The notes beneath the pieces are model-generated. The model had not been told where the DNA came from, searched no databases, and saw nothing but the letters and a program-made list of their open reading frames with translations. A program made the translations under genes and the position numbers. A stretch of 64,000 nucleotides of DNA from Dimargaris cristalligena. Taxonomy: Eukaryota; Kickxellomycota; Dimargaritomycetes; Dimargaritales; Dimargaritaceae. The DNA lies in the NCBI GenBank assembly GCA_027576995.1, contig JANBQC010000022.1, forward strand, positions 1-64,000, read 5' to 3'. The number at the start of each line of letters is the position of its first letter. The stretch's first letter is position 1. Positions 44,892 to 56,987 of this stretch are shown piece by piece.

Positions 44892-47646
44892 CGGGGCTAA
44901 TCCCCCCACTCCTGACCTTAAATTTGGCGGTAATCGTTTCACACCCTTCTATTCGTATTGTTGCAAAGTGATGTATACACCTCCACTACTACTACCCATT
45001 GGATCTTTGCCAATTGCGTTTCTTAGCTCGGTATTATTCCCTGGTCAATGCGTGGCTTTATTTCTATGTACTTTCCTAATAAAGCCGGGTCATGGAGGAC
45101 TTTCCGTTGCGGTAACCCTAATGGGGGAAGCCGCTGAGTGTGCTGGTCATCCCCAGAAATGCCTTTCAGCTTAATCATATTCACGACCATAGTGGATCTC
45201 CCTCGGGGGGACTAATAAGCAGGCTAAGAAGAGATGGACTAACCGAGTGACACAGCATTTATGGCTGATTATTTCACAGGTTGGCCAGTGCTTACTCACG
45301 ACCTTATTTTCCTTTCATTGACAGCGGGTCTCCCTAAACGGGCCGGATTGCTTTTCAGGATTCCCGGTCGCCCATTTCTGGACCCAAGTACTAACATGCC
45401 CTTTCCTTTTTTAGATTGAATTTACATTTGACTAATTCACTCCGGCTACGTATTCTTAATTGGCCAATAACCCTAGCTGAAGGAACCAGCCCCCCCTCCT
45501 TGTTGTCGGTACTTTCCTATTCCCGTCCACTAATTCACCGGAGTAGGGCCCGCCCCTTTAGCAGCATAGGTGCGGGTTTACGCCAGCCTTAGATACGGGT
45601 AGGACTTGGGGGATGATGGATAGAGAGGATGTATGGGTGATTAAAAATGTAATTCGAGTGAAACTAGTGTGCGTTAATCGACCTGCGATCCACCCATGAT
45701 TACACTATTCTAAAGTCATTGAAAGCAAGAAGGGTGGAGTGGAGGTGTCAACAGAATCGAAGGAAAGATTGAATCACGGCGACTCTATTTCGATTGTCGC
45801 TGTCTGTATACCTGGCAGTATTGGGATGAGCCTAAATTAATCTGCACGACCAACAATGACGTGCATCACCGAAGTGGGGACTATGGAGCTGCTTGCCATA
45901 TTAGGAGAATACTTCCAGAATATCGGTGCCTTTGGTCTCTTAATTGCAGGGAATGGCCCAGGGGTCCCCCACCACCACACATCCTTGGCGACCCCTTCTC
46001 TGGTGGACCGCCGTTGGCCAACCCTGTATGGATAAGGGGAGAGTGAAGAATCCGTAGGCGGCACTGTAGACTTAATAAATTGACTTTAAAGGCGCATTGG
46101 TCGGTCAAGTAGGCCCAACGAAACCGCTCAACCACCGGTGCCCAGGGTTTTTACTTGGTCAACGCTCCAAGCAGCCATGGGGGCCGCTAATGAAACCTCG
46201 AGTCCTTGGGGAGAGCCACCAATTAGCCGGAGGCTATTACACACACTCCATTCTCAAGGATCGCCCTATTAGTTAGTTTCACAGGAGCCGTCGTCAGCCC
46301 TGGCCAACTCACGTGGATGGAGGGGGTCCCTTTAGTAACAACCACTCAACAACCAATTAGGGTTAGAGGGAATGCATGGTGCGATATGAAAAGCCCAGTT
46401 ATTGGCTGATTGTTGGTGGGGTTAGAGCGTTGCCCACCCCAAATGGAAGCCCACGGTCTTTGGAGTGTTTCTAGGCAGGTCAAGGTATGTGTAGCGGGCT
46501 ATATGAAGGTCACTCGACTACCCCCCCCCGCCCAGGAATCTTCAAGTCCATCACATCTGACGGGCAGAGTGTACTTTTCTTTCTATATAGAGTGCCGATT
46601 GGCCGGTATTCCAATTGTAGTATTCGGGGGGTGCTTGCATCTCAAAATGATTGTTAACCATCGTTCGCACCCACCGATCACGACGGCCGGCTCCGTATTG
46701 GTATAGGCCAAAGTGGATCAGGAATAGCCTGGCAGAGGCGGGGAGATCGGTTCCGTTTCAAAAGGGAAAAGGGGGTAATAAAACATACCAGCTATGGAAA
46801 CCCAGCCTATTTGGGAATGTGGGAGGGGGGCTCTTGTCTGGGAAAGTCGGACTAAATTAACCAGTGGAAAGAGGGGCCAATCTGGGGGAAATTTATGCGT
46901 GATTGGCGGTTGATTCTGGGAGATCATAATAGACACCGCTGGTTAAATACGGCGCCAACCAGTGTAGGATAATAACAACTTAAATGATACCAGCGGACCA
47001 GCGCAGTGAAGGAATACCTGTTTTCTATACTGTTCCCAGGCCCGTTGTGGCCAAATATTGGACTTTGCAAACCTGATCACCATGGCCAATTAATAGCCAA
47101 GTGTGTGGAATGGGGAGTGGTGTTTTGGGGGTGTCTCAGTTCTAAATGGACCGCCTTGTCGGGCCACTCATGGCCGAGTTCCCCACCACCTCCAGAACTA
47201 TTCGGACTGAGGAATGTGTGACCATGCCACACCCTCTTTCTTCGAGTCACACTCCGCCGACCCATTGCTTCCTGGAAACACTGGAGCCTGACTCAGCGGC
47301 AATCAGTGTCCAGTGCCTCTCGGGTTTTCCCTTGTGGCTCACTGTTTTTCTGGCCACTATGTACTGTAGGGACAGCCGCGTTGTGGGGTCCCTCTTCCTT
47401 GGTGCAGAGGGGATGGCCGCTAGACTCGCTATCTCCATGGCGGCTCAGTATTTAAACCTCCCCGATTGCCCCCGCCTGTTGGCCCGTTAATAGCCGAACT
47501 CTCCTGTTCTCGTGCCCCCCCCTCTCATCACTTCCGACATCTGTCCTATACACGTATACCTGTCCGCGTACTCCACTTTCAGATCATTGTTTTCCCGTCC
47601 ACCTAACTTGCCCCCCCCTCCCTTCCATAATCTCTCCCCCTTCAGC
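44892..47646. other. Gene-poor 2.75-kb intergenic region
   Basis: Between IFRD and the first AIF-like gene (both +). No ORF has recognisable content; the longest is 47146-47490 (114 aa), directly in the C/T-rich leader of the AIF-like gene. No RNA gene or repeat family seen. Confidence 0.45.
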
Positions 47647-48948
47647 ATGCCTGGTGTACAAGAATTTTTCCCCGGTGACTGGCATAAGAGCATCACTGCC
47701 CCGACCCGGCTCCCTATCCGACTAGCAGTGGTCGGGGGCTCGACGGCAGGGGTGGAGACCGCCCAGGGCATTGTGCGCAGCTTCTCTCCGGACCAGGTAC
47801 ACGTTACCCTCATCGATCGCTACGACCACCACTACCACAAGGTGGGGGCCGTGCGTGGCATCATGGACCGGTCATTTGCCGACCTCCTTTGGATCCCCTT
47901 CACTAATGTCTTTCATGGCGCTAAACCCACCCGGGATGACAGCTATCCCAATCACCAATTCCTGCAGGGCGAGGTTACCCAAGTGTTAGATGGGCACCTC
48001 CTGCTGCAGGACAGCCCGTTCATTGTCGAATATGACTATCTGGTTCTGGCCACGGGCTCATCCAGTGCCCATCCCTTCTCCCCCCTACTGCCTAGTCGGG
48101 CCTTGGCCACCAAGGTCAATGGCCAGTTCGCGGACGACATGGCTTACGCCGAGAATATTCTTATCATCGGTGGGGGCCCCCTCGGTGTCGAGATCGCCGG
48201 TGAAATCAAGCACGCGAGCCCCGACAAGAACATCACCATTGTCCACCGTGGTGAGCAGCTGCTCAGCTCGCCCCTGTCGCTTAAATTCCGTCGCCGCGTG
48301 ACCCAGCGCGTGGAAGAGCTGGGGGTAAATGTGATTCTGGGGGACTCCATTGATCTGCAAGACGAGGCCAACTCCCTTTCCCTGGAGATGTCCGTCTCGG
48401 CCAATTCGCCGTATCTGATCACCACCCGCCAGGGCATCCCCATCGAGGCGGATAAGATCATCCAGGCCACCGGCACCCGGGTCTACACCGAGTTCCTGCA
48501 GTCCCTCGAAACGGACACCCGCCTCGGTATCATTGGGCCGGACGAGCGGATTCGGGTGCTACCCACCCTCCAGATCAAGGACGACAACTACCCTCACATC
48601 TTCGCCGTAGGCGATGTCAACGATATCAAGTGTGTCAAAAATGCCTGCAAGGCGAGCCACCAGGTGCGCATACTGCTCCGCAATCTCAAACTGTGCATTG
48701 GGGCGGAGTTGCGCAACCCCAACCCGGGCCAGCGCCCCGTACTGCCTAAACTCCGCACGTTTGAGGACTCCGAGAGCTATTTGGTGCTGGCCTTGGGCCC
48801 CCAAAAAGGGATTTGCCTGTTCCCGCGTGGCCTTATTTTCGGGGACTGGGCCGCTCGGGTACTGAAGGGCAGAGACCTCCAAGTCGCCAAGAAATGGCGA
48901 CAAATGGGCATCCCCTTTCCCGCACCAACAACCATACCCGCTTCCTAG
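47647..48948 (+). CDS. AIF-like FAD/NAD(P)H oxidoreductase, copy 1
   Basis: A single exon of 433 residues of the AIF/AMID (FSP1-like) class. The N-terminal dinucleotide fold begins IRLAVVGGSTAGVETAQ at about residue 24, with the GGS(T/K)AG variant of GxGxxG. A central ATG motif (YLVLATGSS) and a second Rossmann motif NILIIGGGPLGVEIAGEI at ~178 for NAD(P)H follow. The C-terminal FAD motif is HIFAVGDVND. Family enzymes reduce quinones or serve as alternative NADH dehydrogenases and may affect cell death. There is no presequence, transmembrane helix or myristoylation Gly. The start is the first ATG after a C-rich leader. It is paralogous to the gene at 52438 and lies 3.5 kb upstream in the same direction. 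Confidence 0.9.
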   Translation: MPGVQEFFPGDWHKSITAPTRLPIRLAVVGGSTAGVETAQGIVRSFSPDQVHVTLIDRYDHHYHKVGAVRGIMDRSFADLLWIPFTNVFHGAKPTRDDSYPNHQFLQGEVTQVLDGHLLLQDSPFIVEYDYLVLATGSSSAHPFSPLLPSRALATKVNGQFADDMAYAENILIIGGGPLGVEIAGEIKHASPDKNITIVHRGEQLLSSPLSLKFRRRVTQRVEELGVNVILGDSIDLQDEANSLSLEMSVSANSPYLITTRQGIPIEADKIIQATGTRVYTEFLQSLETDTRLGIIGPDERIRVLPTLQIKDDNYPHIFAVGDVNDIKCVKNACKASHQVRILLRNLKLCIGAELRNPNPGQRPVLPKLRTFEDSESYLVLALGPQKGICLFPRGLIFGDWAARVLKGRDLQVAKKWRQMGIPFPAPTTIPAS

Positions 48949-51900
48949 CTTTACTGTTTTCTACTGGAATAGGTCCTGACGATAAAACTATCACCTTGGT
49001 CTGCTCTAATTTTACGCTGATGATTTGTACGCTAAAAATGCCACCCACCCCCTTCGGGTTATTTATACATATCTGTTATTTATTTACCACATGTTTATCT
49101 ATATATATTTATCCACACCCGCCGGCTTCTCTGACAACTGCTTCTCCCTTGTTTTGGCTGTCGCCTAATTGCACCACCCCGCCCGGATGTTAATTAACCA
49201 TCATGCCCATTAGGGGGCAACCCCCCCTTACTTTCCCGCCATATCTGCCTTTTGCCTTCTTCGTCTCTGCAGTTTCTACCCCTCCATTCTTTTCTTTTTG
49301 AATTTCGTCCCGTTCAATGTACAACGCTTTAATGACCAGAAATGATTCAATTTCCTAATAAATGCATCTCAATTCCTTTCATACACTCGTTTCGAGCGGG
49401 CCGAATATTGCCCACTCTCTCACGCGGTTATTTGCGAACAATGAAAGATAATTGGTCTATGGGGACATAAAAACCAGTTTATCCCACCCTGTTGCTATTT
49501 TTGGATAGATTTAGCCTGTTTCTCCCACTGAATGTGATTTGACACAGTTTAGCGCATAGTAGGGTACTAAAATGGGACTGATGTAGGTGAAGATATGGCG
49601 GCGAGATTAGCACTATTGGATTCATGGATGCCCATGCTCACCATTCACTGCCAGTGCGGCTTTTGAGATGATTGGTTTCGTTGAGTGGTACAGTGGCTGG
49701 GAATTGGCCATTCAATGGCTGTCTAATAAAGAAGGCCAACTGCACAACAACTATTTAGATTTATATACCAAAATAAACTAGGGAAGGAGGGAGGGGAGTA
49801 AAGGTCCAAATAGGTGCAGGAAACACACACCCATACATACCCATGTACACCCCCCTCCATTTGCTGCACAAAGAAAGTCAACCTGGCTAAAAGTCGATAT
49901 TAGTGGGCAGGGCAGCAATGGAGTCCGTAGTATAATCGGATGACGAAAAGAAAAGTCCGTTAAAGGTGCATCCGCGGTCAGTGGAATCTGCGGAAGGATC
50001 GGTATTCGGCAGCCACCCAAACCAACGTGTTCGTTCCGCCCTGTTTGAGACACCGATCCGACAGACTTCAGCGAAATGCGGTATCATGCCGGTGCAGTAG
50101 CCGAGTTTACCTTTGCGAGTTCACTCGAATGTCTTTTAATGGGGGAGCAGCCCCCATGTCAGCCGTACTAACCTGTTTCAGACCCACCTGGTGTGAGGGC
50201 TATTCAGGCGATTTGCAGTGACTGAAACGAGGGAGGTTGGCAATGAACCAATTGTACACCCAAGGCCCACCGAGAAGCAGTCGAGTGGTTAGTTGGCCAC
50301 TGTGGAAGTATTATTATAGATAAATTTGCAGCGATTGGATTGCCGAAATGGCTTGGCTGGGGCCTATTAGCGGTTGGTATTAGCCGGCCGCTTCAACCGA
50401 CACGGTAATAAAAGATCAATAAACATATGCGCTATCCAATTCCAGGACCATTGTTCTTATCAGGCGGGAAAGCTCCAAGCCGCTGCAATCACTGGTGATG
50501 GGGACAGGAAAGTCGGCCAATCGACCGCGAAAGGTCATCGGCCCGGTGATCATTGGTGCGGAGACTTTGCCCAACCCACTGGTCATTTGCCCATTTAAAC
50601 GGGGAGGGTTTTGATGAATAAATCAGATAAATCCAATTGGGGTGGAGCGGATATTGGGTAGGCGGGGATCACCTTTGGTCGGGGTATCGGGTGGGCCTCG
50701 GCGACTGGCACATTGTGCGGTTTATTGAGGGCTCTCTGGACTAGTGCCGTATGGCGAAGAGAAATCAGATTGGTGTGAAGGGCCAGTGGTCCTACTAACT
50801 CGGTGGTCCCTGACTACACCCTGGTCGAATCTTCTACGGACAGGCGAGTGGCCGAGAAGCGACCCTAGCGTTAACTGGCTACTGATGTTGTGATGGTGGG
50901 AAAGAGGGGGGTACTTATCGACGAGCAACGACGAATCAGTTGCTTCGTATCGTTCGGAATTGGGGGTGTTTCCGCCCTCGTGTGGTGATAAAATGGGGGT
51001 GCTCACATTCTTTCTCTCTCATATAGTTTCTCTAATCAGTTGATCAGATAGGTCGAATTGATCTGGGGAATCCTCCCTAAAATTAGAAGCGGGGCAAACC
51101 CAGACTTATCCATTAATCGCTTAGGAAGCGCATGCGAAACCGTCCAGGAGCTAGTCGAAACTGGGTTGGCTCGAGATGGTGAGGTTGAGGGTCCTGATTG
51201 GGACGAACAGCCCCTAAGTAGCATCGTAGCTTTGCCACTTCTATTATATTATTATAATATCTATTTTTTTCACTCTGTCCAACAGTTCATGCACATGTAT
51301 GAAACAGCCGCGGCAATGCGGGGGCTATTTCGAGAAATACCAACGGGCGGATGGGGTATACAACACCACTGGGACTCGAGCTGCACCTGGACCAACTTCA
51401 TATTTTAATTTTTACCACAGCGGCGAAAGCCCGAACCTGCATCACAATACGGCACGGAAAATGGCTCGCTTGGCTTCCGCGTAAACGAAAGCGGGTGGGG
51501 GTTACTTCCGTGGCCAGCTGAGGGCAATCCTGCGAAGGGGGCCTCAAGATTTTTATTTTGCCCGCTTGAAGCCCGATGAACACTGGGGCCTCTCCGTTGG
51601 TTATAGAGAGTTAAACGAGTGGGGGAGGGGGGTTCTTTAGCCGGTTACCGTCGGAGACTGGACTGCCTGGGCCGGGTGTGCGATCGAAGGCCAATCATTA
51701 ATATTACTCATAGAATTGTTTTGACTGAACATGGGGGTAGACTGAAACGAGCGCAATGGTCGGATGGAGCTCCAACGATTGGCGAGAAGTGGTGCGGTGG
51801 AGTGAAGGGTGGGAATACACCCGAATTCCCGCCGACTGGCGCCAATCGTCCGACGAGTATGGCCGCCAGCATCCCACATGTAAATCCACCGGGCCGAGGA

Positions 51901-52437
51901 AGCTGGCTGTTCCGGCTTGGGCCAGTCTCTGTTTTGGTATCCCCTCCCCCTCCCCAGTCAGGAAAACTCAGAAGTGAACATCAACTGAATTAGAGATTCG
52001 CATATTTACCAGTGTAAATGAGTGCGTGTGAGACCCGATTGGGCTGCCGGCACACATTGGCCAGGTTTTCGCCTGCGTGCCTGGCGGCAAATCTAGTGAG
52101 GGGGCTATTGGGCCGTCTGCGTATGGCCTAAGGCCCGTATAAAGACTGGGCTCCCGGCCACCGCCAGCGCCCCCTACGCATGTTATTCTATTTTCCTGTT
52201 TATTCGGTGGCCCTCTCCGCTGTTGTTTTTTTCTTGAGTATTTCTCCCCCGGCTGTCCAATTGTGCCCCCTGCCCTTATACCGCATCTGTCCACGTCCAC
52301 CGGCGATCATCTTATTCGCGGTGCAGTCCAATCTATTATTGGGATTCCAACTAAATCGTATATACACTGAACATTCCCCCCCGTCGGTTCGTCAAATCTT
52401 TTCTTCCCTCTCCCTTTATCATTAATCGATTGCCATC
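48949..52437. other. Gene-poor 3.5-kb region between the two AIF-like genes
   Basis: No coding frame could be supported. An AATAAA at 49357-49362 may end the upstream transcript. ORFs such as 51058-51408 and 51619-51993 lack family features and codon consistency. The last ~250 bp are a C/T-rich leader of the second gene. Confidence 0.45.
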
Positions 52438-53688
52438 ATGTCGACGAACATCCCCCAATCCACCACCAAGGTCTACAACGTTCTCGTGGTTGGCGGCTCC
52501 AAGGCCGGCGTAACTCTCGCCTGCGAACTAGAGAGTATGATTTCGCACCTCCCCGTCCGTATTACCATTCTGGAGAAGCGGGAGGCCTATTTCCACACCG
52601 TCGGAGCCCTCCGAGCCGTCGTGCAGAAGGACGTGGCCAAGAAGCTCTGGATCCCGTATGACAATCTGTTCAAGAACAACAGTCGCTACGGCCATACGGT
52701 CGTCCAGGGTGTTCTCACCCGCGTGTTCCCCTTCCACATTGAATACGCCAACGCCGAGTCGCCCGTGAACTTCCTGCCCTTCGACTACTTGGTCCTCGCT
52801 ACCGGGTCCACCTACCCCGACCCCGCCAAGATGAACTCATTCACCGCCCTCCAGGGCATTGAAACTTCGCTGCTGTACTACCAGAGTATCCGCGAGTCCG
52901 CCCGAGTGCTGATCATTGGCGGTGGCCCAGTTGGGGTGGAACTGGCTGGTGAAATTGCCACTGAGTACCCCGAAAAGCGGGTCATTCTGGTTCACAACCA
53001 GAGCAAGCTGTTCCTCGACGACTACAAGGAATCGTTCCGTGACCGCGCGCGGGAAGAACTCGAATCCCTGGGTGTTCAGGTGATTCTGAACGAAAAGGTG
53101 ATTATTCCCGACGAGAAGGGTCTCGACCCCGGCAGCGGCACCCGTATTTTGCGGACCGCCAGTGGCCGGGCCATCGAATCGGATCTGCAGTTTTGCTGTA
53201 CCGGTATTAGTGTAGATACCCGTTACATGCACTCCTTGTCCGACAGCCCCACTCAGCTGGTGGACCCCAACACCAACCACGTCCGGGTTCGTCTTACTCT
53301 TCAGCTGCGCGACCCCCGCTTCCCTCATATTTTCGCCATTGGCGACTGCAATGACCACCCCTGCTTTAAGTTGGCGGTTCATGCGGCGGCCCAGGCTCGC
53401 CTCACCGCCCGCAATCTCAAACACTTGATTGAACATGACGTCTGTCACCAGCGCCGTGATCTCACTCGGATGGCCCCTCTGCGACTTGAGGAGTACCGCG
53501 ACAAGTCCAATCTTATGACGGTGTCGATTGGCCGCCACCGTGGTGTGACCCAATCTCGCTTCGGCCTGGTCCTGGGGAACTGGTACACTCGCATGTTTAA
53601 GCCCAACAAGGCCGCCATGATTGATACGAGATGGAAGGATCTCCACGCTGACAAGGACAATGCCTCGTGGCTTAATAACGAGCTGTAA
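52438..53688 (+). CDS. AIF-like FAD/NAD(P)H oxidoreductase, copy 2
   Basis: A single exon of 416 residues, same architecture as the gene at 47647. The FAD fold begins YNVLVVGGSKAGVTLACEL at about residue 13, followed by YLVLATGSTYPDP, the NAD(P)H fold ARVLIIGGGPVGVELAGEI at ~155, and HIFAIGDCND near 300. Shared stretches with copy 1 include KLWIPYDN against LLWIPFTN, and FRDRAREELESLGVQVIL against FRRRVTQRVEELGVNVIL. The two have clearly diverged, so the duplication is not recent. Codon use is strongly biased to C-ending codons, which suggests high expression. No targeting signal is seen; activity as an NAD(P)H quinone reductase is inferred from the family. Confidence 0.92.
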   Translation: MSTNIPQSTTKVYNVLVVGGSKAGVTLACELESMISHLPVRITILEKREAYFHTVGALRAVVQKDVAKKLWIPYDNLFKNNSRYGHTVVQGVLTRVFPFHIEYANAESPVNFLPFDYLVLATGSTYPDPAKMNSFTALQGIETSLLYYQSIRESARVLIIGGGPVGVELAGEIATEYPEKRVILVHNQSKLFLDDYKESFRDRAREELESLGVQVILNEKVIIPDEKGLDPGSGTRILRTASGRAIESDLQFCCTGISVDTRYMHSLSDSPTQLVDPNTNHVRVRLTLQLRDPRFPHIFAIGDCNDHPCFKLAVHAAAQARLTARNLKHLIEHDVCHQRRDLTRMAPLRLEEYRDKSNLMTVSIGRHRGVTQSRFGLVLGNWYTRMFKPNKAAMIDTRWKDLHADKDNASWLNNEL

Positions 53689-56600
53689 ATGATGTTGGTC
53701 CATTCGCTCAATATTCCTTCCCGATTCTGTCAAAATTCTCTTTTATCCAAGGCTCATCAATTGTGCTGACTACTGGGTTTCCCTGCATATACATAATTTC
53801 TTCCTATCTATCTAATTTATTGCTGCTCTCTTCACTCCAACACTGGGGCTCTTCTCCACTATTGTCGTGGTTGGTTTAGCCTCCCCTCCCCCCTTACTTA
53901 TGTCTCTGTAATGCTCTCGTCTCTATACTCTATTGTTGTTTCCAAATGCCTCTCGCTCTCTCATCCTTACCTCTGCCTATCATTTTCCTTTCCCTTTCAT
54001 TTTGGCTGCTGCCAATTAACACCCCCGTCTGGACATTTTCTTCCTTAATCACTATCCAGTTTGTGCAAGCTACCATGAGTTGTATTTTTGCTGTCCTCTT
54101 GGACTATTCCTCATATATTATACGTATGTCTATGTCCCCTCTTTATTATTTTTATTGTCACGAAAACTATGTCATGTGTTCGTCCATTAAAGATCACACT
54201 ATATACTAATGGACAGATGCCTTGTTGGAAAGGCCGGTGTATTGTACTTGGGAAGGGCGTGTGAATAGATTAAGGCGGAGAGGGGGAGCTGGTTGGGGAA
54301 TCAGCCAGCCCCATAATTAGAGGCCGTTCGTCGGATATAGAATTTTAATTTAGATTCCCTTTTAGGTGGGGCCATTGGACCAATATAGGTTGGGTACGTA
54401 AAACCATACAGTCGGTTAAGGCTCCTCTTCGCAGCCGACTGAGCCCGCATTACTTGATAATACCGGTGGGTGTTGTCTGAGCTACACTGCCATTCCTCAC
54501 AGAGAATTTCCGGACAAAACACTGTTCAAACATACCCGATGTTTCGTAAACTAACATAAAGAATATATGGGAATGGGTGTATAATAGACATGTTCATTGA
54601 TGTATAATACATGACAAGTGCGGTATTCGTGCAGTGTAGATCCGGGTAGAAGTAAAGGTCTATCTAGTGGAAGGCTGGGGCTTCGGTTAGCCGAAGGAGT
54701 AAAAGGTTAGAATAGTCGCCATTCTTGGGGAAAGGAATAATACGCGACATTTTTTTGAGACTATTATACGCTTGATCGTAAACTAGCGGAGGGATGCGTC
54801 TTCTCATGGGCGGCTGTGGCAAACATAAGAGTGGTGGTGGTCATTGGTGCAAATAGCGAGCTGCTAATTGTATTTTTCAGCGGGAAACAGGCCAAAGCAA
54901 CGACGGACGGTGTCAGAGAGGGGGGGGTGGAATGCCTTAATGTATATCGACGGGACCGGTGGACCTCGACCTACTGGCCATACAAGGAAATGGTGGGGTT
55001 AAAATGTACTCGGTTAGAGCATATCAGCTCTAATCTGACTGCGACACCAGCTCTTATCCATGGGCACTTGCCAACTATTAGGTATGGCATGCCTGAGAAA
55101 TGTGATAATACTTATTCGGGATAGTGATAAAGGGTTTCTGAGAGGCACTGAATGTCCATTATGTCCAAGCGAGGGCTGAGAGGCGGAGAAAGGCATCCGC
55201 TGAGTTGGTCGAGGAGGACCGGCAGCCGATAGAGCTAAGCCGAAGACCAAACGATACGGTGGATAATTCTCCGGTGGACTAATGTAGGCGGCGGAGGGCC
55301 ATGTATTTAATCCCGTGCTTAGTGAAGGGCGGAGTTCCGGAAATAGTTCATGGAACAGATATTTTTGAAACGAAAGAGACGCTGGCGTATGGACGTACGT
55401 TCAGGTGGTTGGTATTGTATGGTCACATTAAAGAGTTGTAAAGCTGGCCCAGAGATGGACGATCATGATGCGGCTTAGGTGGGTTAGGGTGAAACGGGAC
55501 GGACAATAGGCATCATGGGTTGTAAACATAAGGATATGTCACGAGAAAAACGACTCGGAAAGGACCCCGCCCTTAGGGCCAAAGCAGAAGAGGCAAACAT
55601 TCACTGGGGAGCAAATTTGAAAAAGGCGGGGGTCCGCCGCCGGGTCTTATATACCTTCACCGAGTGGCATAACCCAAAGGGTCTCCTATTGGCGCCCAAT
55701 AGCTGTTATCCCGCTCTCAACAACATGGTGTGTATTTCTCCAACCAGGGCTGGAAATTCTACTGTGGGGTCGGATGACCTGCGCGCCGGTTCCCAGTGGA
55801 TGAGTTTCCCACTCTGGGAGCGCTGGTCCCTTTCCCAGCACTTTATGGTTTAGTCACCGTCGGCTTCGTCACTGTAGTTTAGAGTGGCATATTGCGGAAA
55901 GGCGTTGCGGTTCCGGGTGGGAACCAACCTTGCTTTCCAGGGTCTGTTTTGCAGGAATGGACGACGTCCTTCGCATAGCCCCCCAATCCAGCTGACCGAC
56001 TGGTTGTTCAAGTCGGGTTTTATGGTTGGGGAACCTCATTATTCGTTAACCCGTACCAAGACTCAAAGGTGGCCTTCTTACTATGATGCTTGAGTCATTG
56101 CGAAAATGGGAAAGGTATAGAACGTGCACTTTATTGGGGATAAATAAGAGTCGAGGAATATCGATAATGTACAGGCGATGTATCCGAACCAACGCCGATG
56201 AAGGTGCGGTGGGAAACAGCCGCAATCGGAATACAATGAATAAATAGGAGTACCCACAACTCTCTTGCCTAAATATGAGGGCGGTCCACATCTAGCCACG
56301 TATGGTAAAGATGGGTCAACGAGAGGAGCGATGGAGTAAAAAGGAAGGGGTTGATCTCCTCATAATGCGAGTTATTAATGTCTCAGGGGGGGGGATGCTA
56401 ACTGCAGACGGTCGAAAGGGGTAATTGTGGCCTAAAGTCCCATAAAAAAAGGGCGAATCGACTGGGTAACATAAACGGGCGCTTCACTAACGGCACCCAC
56501 CTACCCATTGAATAATAAATAGAAATACACAATGCTTGGAAAGCCCCCAAAAAAGGGGCGGGTAGAAGAAGTAGGTGTATAAAAATAGGGATTATATACA

Positions 56601-56720
56601 ATCCCAGGCGAATCAACCGAGTGGGCTGAATACGTAGGGCTTCGCAGGGAAGCGGGGGACAGTGGGGGGTTGACGTAGCTGCGGCGGGGCTTGGATGGGT
56701 CCGGGCTTGTGGAGTAGGGG
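53689..56720. other. Gene-poor 3-kb intergenic region
   Basis: A T-rich 3' region of the AIF-like gene (53730-54200) is followed by sequence without supportable genes. The minus ORF at 54301-54522 and the plus ORF at 55515-55853 were examined and have no recognisable motif. Confidence 0.45.
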
Positions 56721-56987
56721 CTAGGACTGGTAGGTGGGGCAGTCGCCGAAATAGTAGCCGGTTGGATCGTCGGAGGAGGGCGGACATACACACGGAGTGC
56801 GGGCACAGACGACGCACACGCTTTCGTCAGGCTCAAAGTTGGCCAAGGCCTCGTCCGGGGCCCCGGAGAAGGGAGAGCCGGTGGCGTAGAAGAGTGAACC
56901 GGGCGGGTTACGAGAGTCCGAAGGGAAGCCGCCGGGGGACGAGGCCGGCTGGGTGAAATCGGAGTGGTAGTAGTACGAGTAGCTCAT
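56721..56987 (-). CDS. Small Cys-containing hypothetical protein, 88 aa
   Basis: A single ORF from an ATG preceded by a C/G-rich leader. The N-terminal half is Tyr/Ser/Pro/Gly-rich (MSYSYYYHSDFTQPASSPGG). The C-terminal half has a cysteine knot-like cluster, CVVCARTPCVCPP, then one Cys near the end (FGDCPTYQS). The CxxCxxxxCxC spacing could bind a metal. No signal peptide. It may be a real small gene or the end of a longer spliced gene; the family is unknown. Confidence 0.4.
   Translation of the reverse strand: MSYSYYYHSDFTQPASSPGGFPSDSRNPPGSLFYATGSPFSGAPDEALANFEPDESVCVVCARTPCVCPPSSDDPTGYYFGDCPTYQS

Noticed and set aside
55515..55853. 112-aa plus ORF rich in Lys/Arg at its start
   Set aside because: No family features and no supporting splice structure.
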